A stretch of 64,000 bases of DNA. It comes from Thalassococcus profundi (GTDB lineage Bacteria > Pseudomonadota > Alphaproteobacteria > Rhodobacterales > Rhodobacteraceae). The first letter of the stretch is position 1. Every line of letters starts with the position of its first letter. Made by a program: the position numbers and the translations under genes. The DNA lies in the NCBI RefSeq assembly GCF_003344785.1, contig NZ_QPMK01000017.1, positions 45,895-109,894 on the forward strand, given 5' to 3'. Below are positions 60,368 through 64,000 of this stretch, one piece after another. Below the pieces are notes generated by a model. The model saw only the letters and a list, made by a program, of their open reading frames with translations, searched no databases and was not told the DNA's origin.

Positions 60368-61618
60368 ATGACCGAAACCAACAGCCTGCGCAACACGGCG
60401 CGGCAACTTTTCGATGCGGCCGTGGCCGCCGCCGACCCGGCCTTGGCGCTGCGCCCGCACATGACGGAGCTCGCACCGCTGGAGGGCGGCACAACCTACG
60501 TCATCGCCATCGGCAAGGCCGCGCCCAGGATGCTGGCCGAAGCCTTGCGCCACCTGCCCCAGCCGGTGCGCGCGCTGGCGGTGACGCATCACGAGAACCC
60601 GATGGACGTGGAGGGCGCCGAGGTCCTGCGCGCCGGGCACCCGGTGCCCGACGCTGCGGGCGCGCGCGCGGCAGAGGCGGTGATCGCGCTGCTGCAGGAG
60701 GCCGGGCCGCAGGACCGGGTGATCGCGCTCATTTCGGGTGGCGGGTCGGCGCTGGTGCCTGCGCCGGTGGACGGGCTGACGCTCGAGGACAAGGCAGAAG
60801 TCAACCGCCTGCTGCTGGCCGGCGGGCTGGATATCACGCGGATGAACCTCGTCCGCCAGCACCTGTCGCGGCTCAAGGGCGGCGGGTTCCTGCATCATGC
60901 CGCCCCCGCCCCGGTGACCGCTTTCATCCTTTCGGACGTGATCGGCGACGACCTGCGCGCCATCGCCTCCGGCCCCACGGTCGGTCCCATCGGCAGCGTC
61001 GAGGACGCCCGCGCCCTGCTGCGCGAGCATGGTCTCTGGGATCGTCTGCCCGAAGCCGCGCGCCGGCACCTTGAGACCGCCACCGACGGCGCCCCCCTGC
61101 CCGAGGCCACCAATGTGCTGATCGGATCGAACGGCCAGAGCCTCGAAGCGATGCGGAAGGCGGCCGAAGATGCGGGCTGGGCGGCCGAGATCGTCAGCGA
61201 CCGGCTTGTCGGGGACGTGGCCGAGGCCGCGGCAGAGGTGCTGGCCAACCTGGGCCCCGTGGACGCGCCCGCAGCACTGCTCTTCGGGGGCGAAACCACG
61301 GTCACCATCCGCGGCTCGGGCCGCGGCGGACGGAACCAGGAAATGGCGCTGCGCGTGGCGCTCGGGGCGCCCGAAACCGCACAGGACTGGCTGTTCCTCT
61401 CAGGTGGCACCGACGGGCGCGACGGGCCGACCGACGCGGCGGGCGGTGTGGTCGACGCGGGCACCGCCGCGCGCATCGCCGCCGCCGGGCAGGATGCGCA
61501 GGCGTTGCTGGAGAACAACGACAGCTATGCCGCGCTCGCGGCCGCCGGCGACCTGCTCTTGACCGAAGCGACCGGCACCAACGTGGCGGACGTTCAGGTG
61601 CTGCTGATCCGGCCCTGA
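60368..61618 (+). CDS. Glycerate 2-kinase (MOFRL/TtuD type)
   Basis: A 416-residue class II glycerate kinase, also often named hydroxypyruvate reductase TtuD. The N-terminal part has TYVIAIGKAAPRMLAEAL, VTHHENPMDVEGAEVLRAGH and the Gly-rich LISGGGSALVPAP. The C-terminal MOFRL domain reads LLFGGETTVTIRGSGRGGRN, MALRVALGAPETAQDWLFLS and GTDGRDGPTDAAGGVVD. It phosphorylates D-glycerate in the serine/glyoxylate routes. Its end overlaps pxpA by 25 nt tail-to-tail. Confidence 0.92.
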   Translation: MTETNSLRNTARQLFDAAVAAADPALALRPHMTELAPLEGGTTYVIAIGKAAPRMLAEALRHLPQPVRALAVTHHENPMDVEGAEVLRAGHPVPDAAGARAAEAVIALLQEAGPQDRVIALISGGGSALVPAPVDGLTLEDKAEVNRLLLAGGLDITRMNLVRQHLSRLKGGGFLHHAAPAPVTAFILSDVIGDDLRAIASGPTVGPIGSVEDARALLREHGLWDRLPEAARRHLETATDGAPLPEATNVLIGSNGQSLEAMRKAAEDAGWAAEIVSDRLVGDVAEAAAEVLANLGPVDAPAALLFGGETTVTIRGSGRGGRNQEMALRVALGAPETAQDWLFLSGGTDGRDGPTDAAGGVVDAGTAARIAAAGQDAQALLENNDSYAALAAAGDLLLTEATGTNVADVQVLLIRP

Positions 61619-62382
61619 CGGCCCGCGAACCGTTTCAGCGCCACGCCCGCGCCGGTCAGCGCATCGCGCACGGACCGGGCGATTTCAAGCGCGGTCTTGC
61701 CGTCGCCATGCAGGCAGATCGTGTCTACTGCGGCGGGAATGTGCTGTCCGCTTTCGGTGATGATCGCCCCGGCCTTTACCATCTCGACCATGCGCTTGCC
61801 TGCCAGCTCCGGATCGTGGATCACCGCCCCCGGCAGGCTGCGGTCCACAAGCGTCGCGTCGTCGTTATAGGCGCGGTCAGCGAAGATCTCTCCGGCCCAG
61901 CGGCAGCCCAGTGCCTCGACCGCCTCTTGCTGCGCGGTGGCTGCAAGGACCATGACGATGATCTCGGGATCGACCGCCAGCGCGCCCTCGTAGCAGGCGC
62001 GCGCCATCTCCGCATCCTCAGAGGCCATGTTGGCCAGCGCGCCGTGCAGTTTCAGGTGCCGTACCGTGCCGCCCGCCGCCGCCGCCATCGCCCGGGCCGC
62101 GCCCAGCTGGTACATCACCAGGTTGCGGAGGCTGTCGCGGGTCAGGTCCATCCGGCGGCGGCCGAACCCCTGCAGATCGGGAAAGCCGGGATGGGCGCCG
62201 ATGCCGGTGCCGTGGTCCACCGCCAGCCGCATCGTCCGCGCCATCACGTCCGGATCGCTGGCGTGAAAGCCACAGGCGACATTCGCCGAGGTGATGACTT
62301 CGAGCAACTCTGCGTCCTGCCCCATCACCCAGGGGCCGAAGCTTTCGCCCATGTCGGCGTTCAGATCGACGGTATCGCTCAT
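61594..62382 (-). CDS. pxpA: 5-oxoprolinase subunit A
   Basis: A 262-residue LamB/YcsF-family protein, PxpA, which with PxpB and PxpC hydrolyses 5-oxoproline to glutamate using ATP. VDLNADMGESFGPWVMGQDA at the start and SANVACGFHASDPDVMARTM, then GAHPGFPDLQGFGRRRMDLT, are hallmark motifs. Start overlaps the pxpC stop (ATGA). It is last in the visible pxpB-pxpC-pxpA unit. Confidence 0.93.
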   Translation of the reverse strand: MSDTVDLNADMGESFGPWVMGQDAELLEVITSANVACGFHASDPDVMARTMRLAVDHGTGIGAHPGFPDLQGFGRRRMDLTRDSLRNLVMYQLGAARAMAAAAGGTVRHLKLHGALANMASEDAEMARACYEGALAVDPEIIVMVLAATAQQEAVEALGCRWAGEIFADRAYNDDATLVDRSLPGAVIHDPELAGKRMVEMVKAGAIITESGQHIPAAVDTICLHGDGKTALEIARSVRDALTGAGVALKRFAGRQGRISST

Positions 62383-63410
62383 GGTCTCTCCTTTTCCGTG
62401 TCAAGATCGCGGCCTGCCGTGACGCCGCCGATCAGCTGGTAGGACAGCAGGTCGGGGATGTCGGCGGGATCGCGCACCAGCGGCTGCAGGCGTTTGCCCA
62501 GCGCCGCGCAATGTTTCAGATAGGCCCGTTGCGCCGCCACCGCCTCGTCCAACGTGACGAAGCTGAACCGCAGCGGCGCGCCCTGCGGCGCCTGTGCCAC
62601 GCGCGGTAGATCGGCGGGGATGACGGTGCCGATGCGGGGATAGCCGCCAGTGGTCTGGCATTCGGCCATCAGGATGAAGGGCGCGCCGTCGCCGGTGACC
62701 TGGATATCACCGGGGAGGATCACCTCCGACAGCACGCTGAGACCCCCGTCCACCGCAAATCCCGGGCCGTCCTGCGTGACCTTCACCCCCATGCGGTTGG
62801 CGCGGGCATCGCGAGAAAATTCCACGTTTTCAAAGCGGTCGAGCTGGTCCTTCGGAAAAAGCTCGGTCTGCAGGCTGGGCACCACGCGCAGCCGCCCGCC
62901 GGCGCAGCGGTCGTCCACCGGCAGCAGCCAGCCGGTGTCGTCGCGCGGGTCCTCGCCCACCGGCAGCCGCGTGCCGGCGTCCAGCGGTTCCCCCAACCCG
63001 GCGGTCATCTGCGTCGCCCGCGCGGCCAGCCGTTCAGGCAGGTCCACGCCGCCGCCCAGATGCAGGTAGCCGTAAGCGCCCCGTGTCACCGCGCCGATCT
63101 TCAGCTCCGCCCCGCGCGGCAACAGGTGGCTGGCGTTCCAGCGCAGCGGCGCCCCGTCGATGCTGGCCCGCATGGGCGCGCCGGTGAGCGCGATGCGGAT
63201 GTCCTCGGTTGCCTCGAACCGCCCGCCCATCCCGGCCATCTCGATGACCGCTAGATCGGGCGACTGCCGTAACAGCGCCGCGCCCTCGGCCAGCGCCAGC
63301 GTGTCCGCCGCCCCGCCGCGGGACAGACCCATGGCGAGATATCCGGTCCGGCCCCGGTCCTGCACGGTAAGGCTCGGTCCCGCCTCTTGGACGATCAGCT
63401 CGGCGCTCAC
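62379..63410 (-). CDS. pxpC: 5-oxoprolinase subunit C (KipA-like)
   Basis: A 343-residue biotin-dependent carboxylase-like domain protein. QEAGPSLTVQDRGRTGYLAM is the family start, followed by GAADTLALAEGAALLRQSPD and GDGAPFILMAECQTTGGYPR, then IGTVIPADLPRVAQ. The GTG at 63410 overlaps the pxpB stop (GTGA) and has GGGAGAG 6 nt upstream; an ATG five codons earlier would sit on that ribosome site and is rejected. Confidence 0.92.
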   Translation of the reverse strand: MSAELIVQEAGPSLTVQDRGRTGYLAMGLSRGGAADTLALAEGAALLRQSPDLAVIEMAGMGGRFEATEDIRIALTGAPMRASIDGAPLRWNASHLLPRGAELKIGAVTRGAYGYLHLGGGVDLPERLAARATQMTAGLGEPLDAGTRLPVGEDPRDDTGWLLPVDDRCAGGRLRVVPSLQTELFPKDQLDRFENVEFSRDARANRMGVKVTQDGPGFAVDGGLSVLSEVILPGDIQVTGDGAPFILMAECQTTGGYPRIGTVIPADLPRVAQAPQGAPLRFSFVTLDEAVAAQRAYLKHCAALGKRLQPLVRDPADIPDLLSYQLIGGVTAGRDLDTEKERP

Positions 63411-64000
63411 GGGATTCTCTCCCATTCCGCGCCGCCATCGGGGTCCTTCTCCATGTTGGCCATCTGCTCGGGCGGCGTTTCGACGAATTGCACCTCGTCG
63501 CCGGGGCGCAGCACGAAAGGCGTGTCGCTGTCGGGACGGAACAGGCGGAACGCGGTCTGGCCCACGTGCCGCCAGCCGGTGGGCGTGGTCACGGAAAACA
63601 GCACCAGCTGCCGGATCGCCACCACCAGCGCGCCCTTGGGTACCGTAGGGGTCAGGTTCTGCTGGCGCGGGATGTCCCAGGCTTCGGGCAGTTCGCCCAG
63701 GTAGGGCTGACCGGGGGCAAATCCGATGGCCAGCGCCCGCACGCGCGATTCCGACAGGGTGCGGATCGCCTCGGCGCGGCTGAGCCCCGCCACCTCGGCC
63801 GCCTCGTCAAGCTGCGGCGCCATATCAGTGCCGTAGACCGTGGGGATACGGAAAAACCGCCGCCCCTCGGGCAGGTCGGCCTGCGTCCACTCCTGGCTTT
63901 GAAGAAGCTCCCGCAGGCGGCTTTGCAAGTCCGAATGACCCAGATGCAGCGGATCGAAACGCAGGAAGGTCGAAACCAGCGAGGTCGAGGTCTCCTCCAC
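63407..64000 (-). CDS. pxpB: 5-oxoprolinase subunit B (KipI-like), N-terminus outside window
   Basis: At least 197 residues of the PxpB/allophanate hydrolase subunit 1 family. The frame is open to the last base of the window, so the start probably lies beyond it. RFFRIPTVYGTDMAPQLDEA, ALAIGFAPGQPYLGELPEAW, IPRQQNLTPTVPKGALVVAI and RHVGQTAFRLFRPDSDTPFV are typical. It heads the pxpB-pxpC-pxpA unit, all joined by 4-nt overlaps. Confidence 0.9.
   Translation of the reverse strand: MEETSTSLVSTFLRFDPLHLGHSDLQSRLRELLQSQEWTQADLPEGRRFFRIPTVYGTDMAPQLDEAAEVAGLSRAEAIRTLSESRVRALAIGFAPGQPYLGELPEAWDIPRQQNLTPTVPKGALVVAIRQLVLFSVTTPTGWRHVGQTAFRLFRPDSDTPFVLRPGDEVQFVETPPEQMANMEKDPDGGAEWERIP

Noticed and set aside
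59944-60492. Minus-strand frame over tRNA-Tyr containing the phrase GDLGIEPSVRLREG
   Set aside because: This is the well-known spurious translation across the reverse of tRNA-Tyr genes; it has no independent support.

Overview
The window looks like a chromosomal segment of a Rhodobacterales (Roseobacter/Rhodobacteraceae-type) alphaproteobacterium. The DNA is GC-rich throughout. Several small families known mainly from this group are present (DUF2065, DUF2842, and proteins I match from memory to DUF6324, DUF6476 and DUF6524). The tRNA-His lacks the extra 5' G, two SOS boxes have the alphaproteobacterial form GTTC-N7-GTTC, and there is a complete polyhydroxyalkanoate (PHA) locus with PhaR-type sites. 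No rRNA, prophage, insertion sequence, integron or CRISPR array was seen.

Layout. 1-6.7 kb: end of a membrane protein, yciB, xseA, purD, an adrenodoxin-type ferredoxin gene coupled to an FG-GAP protein gene, a stand-alone DnaE2 C-terminal OB-fold gene behind an SOS box, and a peptidoglycan-binding lipoprotein. 6.9-16.8 kb: a GGDEF protein, a DegP/Do protease, a cytoplasmic chemoreceptor, then hflK-hflC-DUF2065, glutathione reductase and rpiA. 17-30 kb: mostly housekeeping genes (GST, sdaA, a DMT transporter, thiamine pyrophosphokinase, purA, secG, pyrG) plus an 885-residue acidic protein. A broken DUF4238 gene follows pyrG. 30-33.7 kb: rlmJ, a secreted protein, two tandem TerB-like genes and a PhnD-like gene.

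33.8-43.5 kb: a polar amino-acid type ABC transporter followed by two glutamine-synthetase-like ligases around a glutamine amidotransferase, a PuuB-like FAD oxidase and a DegT aminotransferase. Together these look like a gamma-glutamylation route for amine or polyamine uptake and breakdown. 43.5-48.1 kb: phaR, a phasin, phaC and divergent phaZ. 48.2-57.7 kb: an oxidoreductase, rpoH, rluD divergent from a DUF6476 gene with overlapping start codons, tRNA-His, mmcB behind a second SOS box, a candidate 6S-like stable RNA, an ECF sigma/anti-sigma pair, and ribB-ribH-nusB. 57.8-64 kb: a zinc-ribbon protein, a membrane protein, rlmB, tRNA-Tyr, glycerate kinase and pxpA-pxpC-pxpB (the last cut by the window end).

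The most unusual content lies between genes. One repeat family is a pair of adjacent perfect or near-perfect palindromes, mostly centred on CTCGAG (four copies). A second, about 64 nt long, has two almost identical copies 25 kb apart whose only substitutions are a compensating base-pair swap. Both SOS promoters put the -10 box 6-7 nt before the ATG, which predicts leaderless messages.
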